In this document: in pieces, positions 53,153-61,973 of the stretch
Layout: each line of letters starts with the position of its first letter
How positions within the stretch are numbered: the stretch's first letter is position 1
Source: Streptomyces ardesiacus
Lineage (GTDB): Bacteria > Actinomycetota > Actinomycetes > Streptomycetales > Streptomycetaceae
Length of the DNA stretch: 64,000 nucleotides
Direction of reading: 5' to 3'
NCBI RefSeq assembly: GCF_003112575.1
Contig: NZ_BEWC01000002.1
Coordinates: 434,001-498,000 of the forward strand
Notes under the pieces: generated by a model
Seen by the model: the letters and a program-made list of their open reading frames with translations, nothing else
Databases searched by the model: none
What the model was told of the DNA's origin: nothing
Position numbers and translations under genes: made by a program

Positions 53153-53833
53153 ATGACGACCCCCGAGCCGCAGTCGCCCTCGCCGCAGCCGTCGGCACCC
53201 GTGTCCAAGGACCGGGTCTACCGCTCGCCCGCAGGCATCGCCGGAGGCGTGCTGGTGCTCGCCCTCGCTCTGTGGCTCGGCATCGACGCCCTGGTCGCGG
53301 GCGAGGGGAACACCCGCTGGAAGGCGCTCGCGGCGCTGGTCTTCCTCGTGCCGCTCGTCGCCGCCTACACCGTGCGGCCCGCCGTCTTCGCGAACGAGGA
53401 CCGGCTGCGGGTGCGCAATCCGTTCCGCGTGATCGTGCTCCCCTGGGCGGAGGTCGAGTCCTTCCGGTCCGCCTACTCCAACGAGGTCTTCGCCGAGGAC
53501 GGCGCCAAGTACCAGCTCTGGTCCATTCCCGTCTCGCTGCGGGGGCGCAAGAAGGCCGCGCGGCAGGAGGACCGGCGGGCGGCCGGTGACACCGGGCGCA
53601 GGCGCGGCGGTCTGTTCGGGGGGCCGGGACAGCTCGGTTCCGCCGCCGCCGTGACGGACGGGCCCGTGCGGGCCCAGGGCGACAAGACCATGGACGAGCT
53701 GCGCGAACTGTGGGAGGCGCGGAAGGACGCCGCCGGCTCCAAGGGCGACGTGACCGTGCGGTGGGCCTACGAGATCGTCGTGCCGGTGCTCGCCGGGGCG
53801 GTGGCGCTGGCGGTGCTGCTCGGCGTGGGGTGA
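53153..53833 (+). CDS. PH-domain-like membrane protein
   Basis: Protein of 226 residues with two N-terminal helices (about 26-47 and 55-75), a bacterial PH-like (bPH_6) segment, RLRVRNPFRVIVLPWAEVES and KYQLWSIPVSLRGRKK, and a C-terminal helix (about 206-225). It is an actinobacterial envelope protein of unknown role. No ribosome site is seen before the ATG at 53153. A CACAAT sequence ends 8 nt upstream and could be a -10 element, so the message may be almost leaderless. Confidence 0.75.
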   Translation: MTTPEPQSPSPQPSAPVSKDRVYRSPAGIAGGVLVLALALWLGIDALVAGEGNTRWKALAALVFLVPLVAAYTVRPAVFANEDRLRVRNPFRVIVLPWAEVESFRSAYSNEVFAEDGAKYQLWSIPVSLRGRKKAARQEDRRAAGDTGRRRGGLFGGPGQLGSAAAVTDGPVRAQGDKTMDELRELWEARKDAAGSKGDVTVRWAYEIVVPVLAGAVALAVLLGVG

Positions 53834-53901
53834 CGACGGGCCGCGTCTCCGCGTCGGCGGACTCGGGTGGTTCCGCGTTCGGGGAGTCGGGTGAGTTCTG
53901 T

Positions 53902-53925
53902 CCGGGGGCCCTCGCGGGCCCCCGG
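53902..53925. terminator. Bidirectional hairpin terminator
   Basis: Perfect 10-bp stem CCGGGGGCCC with complement and a TCGC loop between convergent stops at 53833 and 53931. Confidence 0.75.
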
Positions 53926-53930
53926 TGGTG

Positions 53931-55589
53931 TCAGATGCCGGCTGCTGTCGACAGGTCCTGCTTGAGGGCCGTCAGGAGGTCCGTCGCCTTGGTGCGGGCC
54001 GACGGGAGGTCGGCGTGCGCGGCGACCGGGACGACCACCTCCAGGTAGCACTTCAGCTTGGGCTCCGTACCGCTCGGGCGGACGATCACCCGGGCGCCCT
54101 CGAGCGTGTAGCGCAGGCCGTCCGTCGGCGGCAGCGTGTCCGTGCCCCGGCTGAGGTCCTCGGCCCTCGTGACCGGGAGGCCCGCGAGGGCCGTCGGGGG
54201 CTGTTCGCGCAGGCGGTGCATCGCGGCGGCGATGAGGGAGAGGTCCTCCACGCGGACCGACAGCTGGTCGGTGGCGTGCAGGCCGTGCTCCACGGCGATG
54301 TCGTCCAGAAGGTCGAGGAGGGTGCGGCCCTCCGACTTCAGGGCCGAGGCCAGTTCCGTGATCAGGAGGGCCGCGGTGATGCCGTCCTTGTCGCGGACGC
54401 CCTCCGGGTCGACGCAGTACCCGAGAGCCTCCTCGTAGCCGTAGCGGATGTCTTCCACGCGGGCGATCCACTTGAAGCCGGTGAGGGTCTCGACGTGGGG
54501 GACGCCGGCCTGCGCGGCGATGCGGCCGAGGAGGGAGGACGACACGATCGACTCGGCGAACGTGCCCCGCGCTCCGCGGGTGACCAGGTGGGCCGCGAGG
54601 AGGGCGCCCACCTCGTCGCCGCGGAGCATGCGCCAGCCCGCTGCGGCGGTGGGGTCGGGTACGGCCACCGCCAGGCGGTCGGCGTCCGGGTCGTTGGCGA
54701 TGACCAGGTCGGGGGCGGGGGTGGTGGCGCGGGCCGTCGCGAAGGCGAGGTCCATCGCGCCGGGCTCCTCCGGGTTGGGGAAGGCGACGGTGGGGAAGTC
54801 CGGGTCGGGGTCGGCCTGCTCGGCGACGAGGACCGGCTGCGGGAAGCCGGCGCGTTCGAAGGCGGCGAGGAGGGTGTCCTTGCCGACGCCGTGCATCGCG
54901 GTGTAGACGGTGCGGGCGGTGCGGGGGGAGTGCTCGGCGAGGACGGCGTCCGTGCGGGTGAGGTAGGCGTCGAGGACGTCGTCGGTCAGGGTGCGCCAGC
55001 CGGTCGCGGGGCGGGGGACGTCGTGGAGGGAGCGTACGGCGTCGATCTCCGCGGCGATCTCGGCGTCGGCGGGGGGCACGATCTGGGAGCCGTCGCCGAG
55101 GTACACCTTGTAGCCGTTGTCGCGGGGCGGGTTGTGGCTGGCGGTGACCTCCACGCCGGCGACGGCGCCGAGGTGGCGGATCGCGAAGGCGAGGACGGGG
55201 GTGGGGAGGGGGCGGGGGAGCACGGCGGCCCTGAGGCCGGCGCCGGTCATCACGGCGGCGGTGTCGCGGGCGAAGTCCTCGGACTTGTGGCGGGCGTCGT
55301 AGCCGATGACGACCAGGCCGTTGGTGTGGCCCTGCTTCTTCAGGTACGCGGCGAGGCCGGCGGCGGCGCGGATGACGACCGAGCGGTTCATGCGCAGGGG
55401 GCCGGCGCCGAGTTCGCCGCGGAGGCCCGCGGTGCCGAACTGGAGGGTGCCGGAGAAGCGGGCGGTGAGCTGGGCGTGGTCCTCGGCGTCGATGAGGCGG
55501 GCGAGTTCGGCGCGGGTGTCCGGGTCGGGGTCCTCGGCCAGCCATGCCTTGGCTCGTGCGAGGAGGTCGTCGTCGGTTGCGTCTTGCAC
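53931..55589 (-). CDS. Phosphohexomutase family enzyme, PGM2-like (probable phosphopentomutase)
   Basis: Alpha-D-phosphohexomutase of 552 residues. The active-site serine loop is GVEVTASHNPPRDNGYKVY (Ser near 150), the metal loop ANDPDADRLAVAV, the sugar loop YEEALGYCVDPEG, and the phosphate-binding loop IVRPSGTEPKLKCYLEV. Its length and the SHNPPRDNGYK form match the PGM2/PgcA subgroup, in which human PGM2 acts as phosphopentomutase. No DeoB is encoded in the window, so this enzyme is the natural candidate to convert ribose-1-P and deoxyribose-1-P to the 5-phosphates between PNP/DeoA and DeoC. Usual annotation is phosphomannomutase. The GTG at 55589 follows GAGAGG by 9 nt. Confidence 0.9.
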   Translation of the reverse strand: MQDATDDDLLARAKAWLAEDPDPDTRAELARLIDAEDHAQLTARFSGTLQFGTAGLRGELGAGPLRMNRSVVIRAAAGLAAYLKKQGHTNGLVVIGYDARHKSEDFARDTAAVMTGAGLRAAVLPRPLPTPVLAFAIRHLGAVAGVEVTASHNPPRDNGYKVYLGDGSQIVPPADAEIAAEIDAVRSLHDVPRPATGWRTLTDDVLDAYLTRTDAVLAEHSPRTARTVYTAMHGVGKDTLLAAFERAGFPQPVLVAEQADPDPDFPTVAFPNPEEPGAMDLAFATARATTPAPDLVIANDPDADRLAVAVPDPTAAAGWRMLRGDEVGALLAAHLVTRGARGTFAESIVSSSLLGRIAAQAGVPHVETLTGFKWIARVEDIRYGYEEALGYCVDPEGVRDKDGITAALLITELASALKSEGRTLLDLLDDIAVEHGLHATDQLSVRVEDLSLIAAAMHRLREQPPTALAGLPVTRAEDLSRGTDTLPPTDGLRYTLEGARVIVRPSGTEPKLKCYLEVVVPVAAHADLPSARTKATDLLTALKQDLSTAAGI

Positions 55590-55626
55590 GTCGGTCAGCC
55601 TCTCGGGGTCGGTGGTGTGCGGTGCG

Positions 55627-55680
55627 TTTGCCTGCGGCGCCTGGGTGGGGTGGGTGGGGTGTGTTTGCCTGCGGCGCCTG
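55627..55680. repeat. Duplicated 17-mer TTTGCCTGCGGCGCCTG
   Basis: Exact copies at 55627-55643 and 55664-55680, separated by a G/T-rich spacer (GTGGGGTGGG units). Similar TTTGCCTGCGGCG words are, from memory, common in Streptomyces intergenic regions, so this may be part of an interspersed repeat family. Confidence 0.6.
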
Positions 55681-55880
55681 TGCGGGTTCGGTGGGGGTGC
55701 GCGGTGCGCGGTGCGGTGCGTTGGGGGTCGGGGCCGCGCCGGGGGGTGTCCGTCCTCGGAACGGCGCGGAATCGGTCGGCCACAGATCTCTCCGGCGTTG
55801 ACGCGCCAACCGCTGCGGGCGGACACCCCCCGACACGTCCCCTTCTCGCCGTACGCGGCTGTCCCGCCGCGTCGCCCAGT

Positions 55881-55924
55881 CGTGCCTCCCCCAGTGCCTG
55901 AACGGCCTGGGAGGTACCCCCAGG
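55881..55924. repeat. Candidate Streptomyces interspersed repeat element
   Basis: A 44-bp segment with TGCCTCCCCCAG at one end and CTGGGAGGTACCCCCAGG at the other; the arms are partly complementary (CCTCCC/GGGAGG, CCCCAG/CTGGG). It resembles short intergenic repeats I recall from many Streptomyces genomes. Family membership could not be tested here. Confidence 0.45.
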
Positions 55925-55981
55925 CGGCACGGGTGGGCGCAGCGGCACCCCGCTGCGCCGGGCTCGCGACCCGACCCCGCG

Positions 55982-56021
55982 CCCACCCCGGGCACCGGTC
56001 AACGCCGGCGCCCGGGGTGGG
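55982..56021. terminator. Long hairpin terminator after purine nucleoside phosphorylase
   Basis: A 17-bp stem with one mismatch (55982-55998 with 56005-56021) and a TCAACG loop, 43 nt past the phosphorylase stop. Confidence 0.78.
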
Positions 56022-56064
56022 TGCGTCACCCGCGTCGGGGGCGGACGCCGGACCGGGGGCGTCG

Positions 56065-56889
56065 TTACAGGCGGCCCAGGACCTGGGTCAGCAGCGTTCC
56101 CATGCGGGCGGCGGAGTCGCGGCCCGCCTGGAGGACCTCCTCGTGGTTGAGGGGCTCGCCCGTCATGCCCGCGGCGAGGTTGGTGACCAGGGAGATGCCC
56201 AGCACCTCCGCGCCGGCCTCGCGGGCCGCGATCGCCTCCAGGACCGTGGACATGCCCACCAGGTCGGCGCCGATGACGCGGGCCATGCGGATCTCGGCCG
56301 GGGTCTCGTAGTGCGGGCCGGGGAACTGGGCGTAGACGCCCTCCTCCAGCGTGGGGTCGACCTCCTTGCACAGCGCGCGCAGGCGCGGGGAGTAGAGGTC
56401 GGTGAGGTCGACGAAGTTGGCGCCGACGATGGGGGAGGTGGCGGTGAGGTTGATGTGGTCGCTGATCAGGACCGGCTGGCCGGGGCGCATGCCCTCGCGC
56501 AGGCCGCCGCAGCCGTTGGTCAGGATGATCGTCTTGGCGCCGGCGGCGACGGCGGTGCGGACGCCGTGGGAGACGGCGGCCACGCCGTGGCCCTCGTAGT
56601 AGTGGGTGCGGCCCAGGAAGACCAGCGCGCGCTTGTCGCCGATGGAGTACGAGCGGATCTTGCCGCCGTGCCCCTCCACCGCCGGCTTGGGAAAGCCCGG
56701 CAGGTCGGTGACCTGGAGATCGGCCTCGGGCGCGCCCAGGGCGTCCACGGCCGGTGCCCAGCCGGAGCCCATCACGAGGGCGACGTCGTGGGTCTCGGCG
56801 CCGGTGAGTTCACGCAGGCGGGCCGCGGCGGCGTCGGCGGCGGCGTAGGGGTCGCCCTGGATGTCGTCCGGAAGAAGAGATGCGTTCAC
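56065..56889 (-). CDS. Purine nucleoside phosphorylase
   Basis: Trimeric-type PNP of 274 residues releasing purine bases from inosine, guanosine and their deoxy forms with phosphate. Motifs: [81 protein letters not shown] and [15 protein letters not shown]. The GTG at 56889 gives [19 protein letters not shown]; the longer frame from 56940 was rejected because it would place a perfect CTACGCGCGTAG operator inside the coding region. With adenosine deaminase it completes purine nucleoside breakdown. Confidence 0.93.
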   Translation of the reverse strand: MNASLLPDDIQGDPYAAADAAAARLRELTGAETHDVALVMGSGWAPAVDALGAPEADLQVTDLPGFPKPAVEGHGGKIRSYSIGDKRALVFLGRTHYYEGHGVAAVSHGVRTAVAAGAKTIILTNGCGGLREGMRPGQPVLISDHINLTATSPIVGANFVDLTDLYSPRLRALCKEVDPTLEEGVYAQFPGPHYETPAEIRMARVIGADLVGMSTVLEAIAAREAGAEVLGISLVTNLAAGMTGEPLNHEEVLQAGRDSAARMGTLLTQVLGRL

Positions 56890-56914
56890 GCCGATGAGGG
56901 TAGCCGGTTTGCGG

Positions 56915-56926
56915 CTACGCGCGTAG
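56915..56926. promoter_or_regulatory. Nucleoside-regulon operator CTACGCGCGTAG
   Basis: Perfect palindrome 26 nt before the purine nucleoside phosphorylase start. Confidence 0.82.
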
Positions 56927-56983
56927 ATGGCAGAGGTCACGGGATGGTGGTTTTTGGGTTGGAGGTTGTGACGGGAGGTGCCC

Positions 56984-57421
56984 TCAGCAGGGGCGCTTGC
57001 GCAGTTCCATGACGTAGTCGTGGGGGGCGCCGGCCGATTCGGCGGCGTCCGCGATCTCGCCCAGGTAGCGGGCCGAGGGCAGGCCGCCCTCGTAGGCGTT
57101 CAGGACGTAGGTCCAGGCCCCCTCCTCGCCGTCGAGGGTGTGGGCGCGGACGCGGGTGCGGCGGTAGATGTCCAGGCCCACGCCCTCCCAGCGGTCGAGG
57201 GAGTCCTCGTCCATGGGTGCGATGTCGTAGAGGGAGACGAAGACCTGGGAGATCGGGTCCTCGACGAGGGTCGCCAGGGCGCCCTCCCAGCCCATGTGCT
57301 CTCCCCCGAAGGTCAGCCGCCACCCGTTCAGCCAGCCGGTGGCACGCAGCGGCGAGTGGGGGGCGCGGCGGGTCATCAGCCGCGCGTCGAGGTTGCCGGC
57401 GTAGGCGGCGTAGAGCGACAT
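56984..57421 (-). CDS. Gamma-glutamylcyclotransferase-like protein
   Basis: Protein of 145 residues with the GGCT/AIG2-like fold: [20 protein letters not shown] carries the Y-x-G-N substrate motif, GWRLTFGG and [20 protein letters not shown] follow, and the last contains the conserved acidic E position before G-V-G. It may form 5-oxoproline from gamma-glutamyl compounds, but the substrate is not established. The ATG at 57421 has no purine-rich ribosome site. It is divergent from the LpdA-type gene by 72 bp. Confidence 0.82.
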   Translation of the reverse strand: MSLYAAYAGNLDARLMTRRAPHSPLRATGWLNGWRLTFGGEHMGWEGALATLVEDPISQVFVSLYDIAPMDEDSLDRWEGVGLDIYRRTRVRAHTLDGEEGAWTYVLNAYEGGLPSARYLGEIADAAESAGAPHDYVMELRKRPC

Positions 57422-57493
57422 GAGGGGAAGGGTACGCGGCGTTCCGGTAACGGTGGCGGCCCCGGGCGGCCGGTCGTTGAAGGGTGCGGGACA

Positions 57494-58942
57494 ATGGAGT
57501 ACGTGACTCGGATCGTGATCATTGGCGGCGGACCCGGCGGATACGAAGCGGCGCTGGTGGCCGCTCAGCTCGGCGCGGAGGTGACCGTCGTCGACTGCGA
57601 CGGTCTGGGCGGGGCGTCGGTGCTGACCGACTGCGTGCCGTCCAAGACCCTCATCGCCACGGCTGAGGTGATGACCACCTTCGATTCCTCCTACGAGGAA
57701 TTGGGGATCATCGTCGCCGACGACACTCCCCCCATGGAGCAGGCCGCCCGGGTGGTGGGTGTCGATCTGGGCAAGGTCAACCGGCGGGTGAAGCGGCTCG
57801 CGCTGGCGCAGTCGCACGACATCACCGCCTCCGTGACCCGGGCGGGTGCGCGGGTCGTGCGCGGGCGCGGGCGGCTGGAGGGCATGCAGGGGCTCGACGG
57901 GTCCCGCAAGGTCGTGGTGCGGGCCGCCGACGGGAGCGAGGAGACGCTCACCGCGGACGCGGTGCTCATCGCCACGGGCGGCCATCCGCGGGAGCTGCCG
58001 GACGCGCGGCCCGACGGGGAGCGCATCCTGAACTGGACCCAGGTGTACGACCTGGAGGAGCTGCCCGAAGAGCTGATCGTCGTCGGGTCCGGTGTGACCG
58101 GTGCCGAGTTCGCCGGGGCGTACCAGGCGCTCGGGTCGCGGGTCACCCTCGTGTCGTCGCGCGACCGGGTGCTGCCGGGCGAGGACCCGGACGCCGCGGC
58201 CGTGCTGGAGGATGTGTTCCGGCGGCGCGGGATGAACGTCATGTCGCGGTCCCGGGCCCAGTCCGCCAAGCGGGTGGGCGACCGGGTGGAGGTGACGTTG
58301 TCGGACGGTCGGGTCATCAGCGGGTCGCACTGTCTGATGGCCGTCGGCGCCATTCCCAATACGCAGGGGATGGGGCTGGAGGAGGCGGGAGTCGTGCTCA
58401 AGGACTCCGGGCACATCAGGACCGACCGGGTCTCGCGGACCTCCGCCCCCGGTGTGTACGCCGCCGGTGATGTCACCGGTGTCTTCGCGCTCGCCTCGGT
58501 GGCCGCGATGCAGGGGCGGATCGCCATGTACCACTTCCTCGGGGACGCGGTCACCCCGCTGAACCTGAAGACCGTCTCCGCCAACGTCTTCACCGACCCC
58601 GAGATCGCCACCGTCGGCTACTCGCAGGCCGACGTGGACGCGGGCAGGATCGACGCCCGCGTGGTGAAGCTGCCGCTGCTGCGCAACCCGCGCGCCAAGA
58701 TGCAGGGCATCCGGGACGGCTTCGTCAAGATCTTCTGCCGGCCCGGCACCGAGATCGTGGTGGGCGGCGTCGTCGTGGCGCCGCGCGCCTCGGAGCTGAT
58801 TCATCCGATCTCGATCGCCGTCGACAACAACCTGACGGTCGAGCAGATCGCCAACGCCTTCACCGTCTACCCCTCGCTGTCCGGGTCGATCGCCGAGGTG
58901 GCGCGGCAGTTGCACACCCGCAAGGCCGGCGGAGAGGGCTGA
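57494..58942 (+). CDS. lpdA: NAD(P)H quinone reductase, LpdA type (non-disulfide dihydrolipoamide dehydrogenase homologue)
   Basis: Flavoprotein of 482 residues in the pyridine nucleotide-disulfide oxidoreductase family: RIVIIGGGPGGYEAALVAAQ (FAD), VVGSGVTGAEFAGAYQAL (NAD), GVYAAGDVTGVFALASVAAM and a C-terminal dimerisation domain. The redox site that reads C-x4-C in true Lpd is ASVLTDCVPSKT, with Ser42 in place of the first Cys, so it cannot use a disulfide. This and the overall sequence match M. tuberculosis LpdA (Rv3303c), shown to be a quinone reductase. Start: ATG 57494 or GTG 57503 in the same frame. Confidence 0.88.
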   Translation: MEYVTRIVIIGGGPGGYEAALVAAQLGAEVTVVDCDGLGGASVLTDCVPSKTLIATAEVMTTFDSSYEELGIIVADDTPPMEQAARVVGVDLGKVNRRVKRLALAQSHDITASVTRAGARVVRGRGRLEGMQGLDGSRKVVVRAADGSEETLTADAVLIATGGHPRELPDARPDGERILNWTQVYDLEELPEELIVVGSGVTGAEFAGAYQALGSRVTLVSSRDRVLPGEDPDAAAVLEDVFRRRGMNVMSRSRAQSAKRVGDRVEVTLSDGRVISGSHCLMAVGAIPNTQGMGLEEAGVVLKDSGHIRTDRVSRTSAPGVYAAGDVTGVFALASVAAMQGRIAMYHFLGDAVTPLNLKTVSANVFTDPEIATVGYSQADVDAGRIDARVVKLPLLRNPRAKMQGIRDGFVKIFCRPGTEIVVGGVVVAPRASELIHPISIAVDNNLTVEQIANAFTVYPSLSGSIAEVARQLHTRKAGGEG

Positions 58943-59120
58943 CCCGGCGGTCGCGGCCGGAAACGGCTCCCCGTCGGTCACGGGGAGTCGCGGCCCTTGC
59001 GGGCGGCATAGGCGGGCGGGGTAGGCCCGTATACCACTTCCCGTGGTGGCATGCGAACAACTTCTGTTATTCGGCGCATACTGCTGAAAGCAGACGGTCG
59101 TTGGGGTTACTGTCAGTTTC

Positions 59121-60107
59121 GTGTTCGCTGCAGAACGTCGCCAATTGATCCTCGAAATGGTGCGAGCGAACGGAGCCGTGTCGCTCCGTGAGCTCGCCCG
59201 CGTCGTCCAGACCTCCGAAGTGACCGTACGGCGGGACGTGCGCGCACTGGAGGCAGAAGGACTCCTCGACCGCCGGCACGGCGGTGCGGTACTGCCGGGC
59301 GGGTTCACGCGAGAGTCCGGCTTTCCGCAGAAGTCCCATCTCGCGACCGCCGAGAAGACGGCCATCGCCGATCTCGCCGCGAGCTTCGTCGAAGAGGGCG
59401 AAGCCATCGTGGTGGGCGCGGGCACCACGACGCAGGAGCTGGCCCGCCGGCTCGCGCGGGTGCCCGGGCTGACCGTCGTCACCAACTCGCTGCTGGTGGC
59501 CCAGGCCCTGGCCCACGCCAACCGGGTCGAGGTCGTGATGACCGGTGGCACGCTCAGGGGGTCGAACTACGCCCTGGTGGGCTCGGGCGCCGAGCAGTCG
59601 CTGCAAGGGCTGCGGGTCTCCAAGGCCTTCCTGTCCGGGAGCGGGCTCACCGCGGAGCGGGGGCTGTCCACCTCCAACATGCTGTCGGCGTCCGTCGACC
59701 GGGCACTGGTCCAGGCCGCCGCCGAGGTCGTCGTCCTCGCCGACCACTCCAAGCTGGGCACGGACACCATGTTCCAGACCGTGCCGACCGACGTCATCAC
59801 CCGTCTGGTCACCGACGAGTCGCCGGGCCACGACGACCGCGCCGCCACCGAGCTCCAGGCCCTGGCCGACCAGGGCGTCCAGATCGCCGTGGCCGGGTCC
59901 TCGGGGGGTGGTGCGGCGAACAGCAGCGGGACACCGGGGGCCTCGGGGGGTGAGCCCGTGGCGCGTCAGCAGCGCCGGGACGTGCCGCTTCCGGGGCCGC
60001 GCCGACAGGTTCCGGGTGCGGGCGCGGGGCTGCGGCCGGCCTCCGCCCTGGGCGAGCAGAACGGCGGGGTGGAGCGGGCGCGCGTCGCCGATCTGCGCCG
60101 CCGGTAG
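59121..60107 (+). CDS. DeoR family transcriptional regulator
   Basis: Regulator of 328 residues. The N-terminal DeoR helix-turn-helix has ERRQLILEMVRANGAVSLRE and VQTSEVTVRRDVRALEAEGL; the sensor domain (about 75-235) has the ISOCOT-type GAGTTTQELARRL and KAFLSGSGLTAERGLST, which normally binds phosphorylated sugars. A Gly/Ala/Arg-rich tail (about 250-328) is unusual. Lying 2.2 kb from the purine nucleoside phosphorylase, it could sense (deoxy)ribose-phosphate and bind CTACGCGCGTAG. Its own upstream region lacks that site but has an inverted repeat, CTGCT-GAA-AGCAG, at 59081-59093. The regulatory assignment is only a hypothesis. Confidence 0.88.
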   Translation: MFAAERRQLILEMVRANGAVSLRELARVVQTSEVTVRRDVRALEAEGLLDRRHGGAVLPGGFTRESGFPQKSHLATAEKTAIADLAASFVEEGEAIVVGAGTTTQELARRLARVPGLTVVTNSLLVAQALAHANRVEVVMTGGTLRGSNYALVGSGAEQSLQGLRVSKAFLSGSGLTAERGLSTSNMLSASVDRALVQAAAEVVVLADHSKLGTDTMFQTVPTDVITRLVTDESPGHDDRAATELQALADQGVQIAVAGSSGGGAANSSGTPGASGGEPVARQQRRDVPLPGPRRQVPGAGAGLRPASALGEQNGGVERARVADLRRR

Positions 60108-60140
60108 CCGGGCGGCGGCTTGCGTCCGCCGGGCAGATGG

Positions 60141-60183
60141 CAGGGGCGCCCGGCGGACCGGATCGGTCCGCCGGGCGCCCCTG
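60141..60183. terminator. Perfect 20-bp bidirectional terminator hairpin
   Basis: Inverted repeat 60141-60160 with 60164-60183, no mismatch and a GAT loop, between the convergent deoR (stop 60107) and accA2 (stop 60201) genes. Confidence 0.88.
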
Positions 60184-60200
60184 GCGTGTGCGGGTGCCGT

Positions 60201-61973
60201 TCAGTCCTTGATCTCGCAGATCGCGGCGCCGGAGGTGACGGAGGCGCCGACCTCCGCGCCCAGACCCTTGACGGTGCCGGACTTGTGGGCGTTGATCGGC
60301 TGTTCCATCTTCATCGCCTCGAGCACGACGACCAGGTCGCCCTCCTGGACCTCCTGGCCCTCCTCGACGGCGATCTTGACGATGGTGCCCTGCATGGGCG
60401 AGGCGAGGGTGTCGCCGGAGACCGCGGGGCCGGACTTCTTGGCCGCGCGGCGCTTGGGACGGGCGCCGGCCGCCAGGCCGGTGCGGGCCAGCGACATGCC
60501 GAGCGAGGACGGGAGGGAGACCTCCAGGCGCTTGCCGCCCACCTCGACGACGACGGTCTCGCGACCGCTCTCCTCGTCCGCCTCGGTGTCGGCGGGCGCG
60601 GTGAAGGGCTTGATCTCGTTGACGAACTCGGTCTCGATCCAGCGGGTGTGGACCGTGAAGGGGTCGGCCGAGCCGGTGAGTTCGGGGGCGAACGCGGGGT
60701 CGCGGACGACCGTGCGGTGGAAGGGGATGGCCGTGGCCATGCCCTCGACGGTGAACTCGTCCAGGGCGCGGGCGGCACGCTCCAGCGCTTCCTTGCGGGT
60801 GCGGCCGGTGACGATCAGCTTCGCCAGCAGGGAGTCCCACGCCGGGCCGATGACCGATCCGGACTCGACGCCCGCGTCCAGGCGGACGCCCGGCCCGGCC
60901 GGCGGGTCGAAGCGGGTGACGGCGCCGGGGGCGGGCAGGAAGCCGCGGCCCGGGTCCTCGCCGTTGATGCGGAACTCGAAGGAGTGGCCGCGCAGGACGG
61001 GGTCGTCGTAGCCCAGTTCCTCGCCGTCGGCGATGCGGAACATCTCGCGGACCAGGTCGATGCCGGCGACCTCCTCGGTGACCGGGTGCTCGACCTGCAG
61101 GCGGGTGTTGACCTCCAGGAAGGAGATCGTGCCGTCCATGCCGACGAGGAACTCCACCGTGCCGGCGCCGACGTAGCCGGCCTCCTTCAGGATCGCCTTG
61201 GAGGCCGAGTACAGCTCCTCCATCTGGGCGTCGGAGAGGAAGGGGGCGGGAGCCTCCTCGACCAGCTTCTGGTGGCGGCGCTGCAGGGAGCAGTCGCGGG
61301 TGGAGACGACGACCACGTTGCCGTGCTGGTCGGCCAGGCACTGGGTCTCCACGTGGCGGGGCTTGTCGAGGTAGCGCTCGACGAAGCACTCGCCGCGGCC
61401 GAAGGCGGCCACGGCCTCGCGGACGGCGGAGTCGTACAGCTCGGGGACCTCGTCCAGGGTGCGGGCGACCTTCAGACCGCGCCCGCCGCCGCCGAAGGCG
61501 GCCTTGATCGCGATCGGCAGGCCGTGCTCCTCGGCGAAGGCCACGACCTCGTCCGCGCCGGAGACCGGGTCCGGGGTGCCGGCGACCAGGGGCGCGCCGG
61601 CGCGCTGGGCGATGTGGCGGGCGGCGACCTTGTCGCCCAGGTCGCGGATGGCGTGCGGGGGCGGGCCGATCCAGATCAGACCGGCGTCCAGGACCGCCTG
61701 CGCGAACTCCGCGTTCTCGGAGAGGAATCCGTAGCCGGGGTGGATGGCGTCCGCGCCCGACTCGCGCGCGGCTTTCAGGACCTTCTCGATGTCCAGATAG
61801 CTGGTCGCGGGGGTGTCACCACCCAGGGCGAACGCCTCATCAGCGGCGCGGACATGCAATGCGTCCCGGTCCGGGTCCGCGTAGACGGCCACGCTCGCGA
61901 TCCCGGCGTCCCGGCAGGCCCGGGCCACGCGGACAGCGATTTCGCCACGGTTGGCGATGAGCACCTTGCGCAC
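60201..61973 (-). CDS. accA2: Acyl-CoA carboxylase alpha subunit (biotin carboxylase plus BCCP)
   Basis: Biotin-carrying subunit of 590 residues, the length of S. coelicolor AccA2. The biotin carboxylase domain (1-450) has [20 protein letters not shown], the ATP-grasp [13 protein letters not shown], and [20 protein letters not shown]. The C-terminal BCCP domain carries [12 protein letters not shown] with the biotinyl Lys555. The GTG at 61973 follows AAGGAGGG. It supplies carboxybiotin to beta subunits such as PccB (end of window) and AccB, making methylmalonyl- and malonyl-CoA, which links functionally with the acyl-CoA mutase at 4949. Confidence 0.95.
   Translation of the reverse strand: MRKVLIANRGEIAVRVARACRDAGIASVAVYADPDRDALHVRAADEAFALGGDTPATSYLDIEKVLKAARESGADAIHPGYGFLSENAEFAQAVLDAGLIWIGPPPHAIRDLGDKVAARHIAQRAGAPLVAGTPDPVSGADEVVAFAEEHGLPIAIKAAFGGGGRGLKVARTLDEVPELYDSAVREAVAAFGRGECFVERYLDKPRHVETQCLADQHGNVVVVSTRDCSLQRRHQKLVEEAPAPFLSDAQMEELYSASKAILKEAGYVGAGTVEFLVGMDGTISFLEVNTRLQVEHPVTEEVAGIDLVREMFRIADGEELGYDDPVLRGHSFEFRINGEDPGRGFLPAPGAVTRFDPPAGPGVRLDAGVESGSVIGPAWDSLLAKLIVTGRTRKEALERAARALDEFTVEGMATAIPFHRTVVRDPAFAPELTGSADPFTVHTRWIETEFVNEIKPFTAPADTEADEESGRETVVVEVGGKRLEVSLPSSLGMSLARTGLAAGARPKRRAAKKSGPAVSGDTLASPMQGTIVKIAVEEGQEVQEGDLVVVLEAMKMEQPINAHKSGTVKGLGAEVGASVTSGAAICEIKD

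Larger units (their letters stand above)
55590..56064. other. Repeat-bearing intergenic region, no gene
   Basis: This 475-bp gap between the phosphomutase and the purine nucleoside phosphorylase has only shadow reading frames. It holds a duplicated 17-mer, a mosaic palindrome-like element at 55881-55924 and a long hairpin at 55982-56021, described separately. Confidence 0.7.

Noticed and set aside
56889..56940. Longer PNP start at 56940
   Set aside because: It would put the perfect CTACGCGCGTAG operator within the coding sequence, unlike add and deoC, and adds residues without family similarity.
59081..59093. CTGCT-GAA-AGCAG as the DeoR operator
   Set aside because: Short and unique in the window; kept only as a remark in the gene entry.
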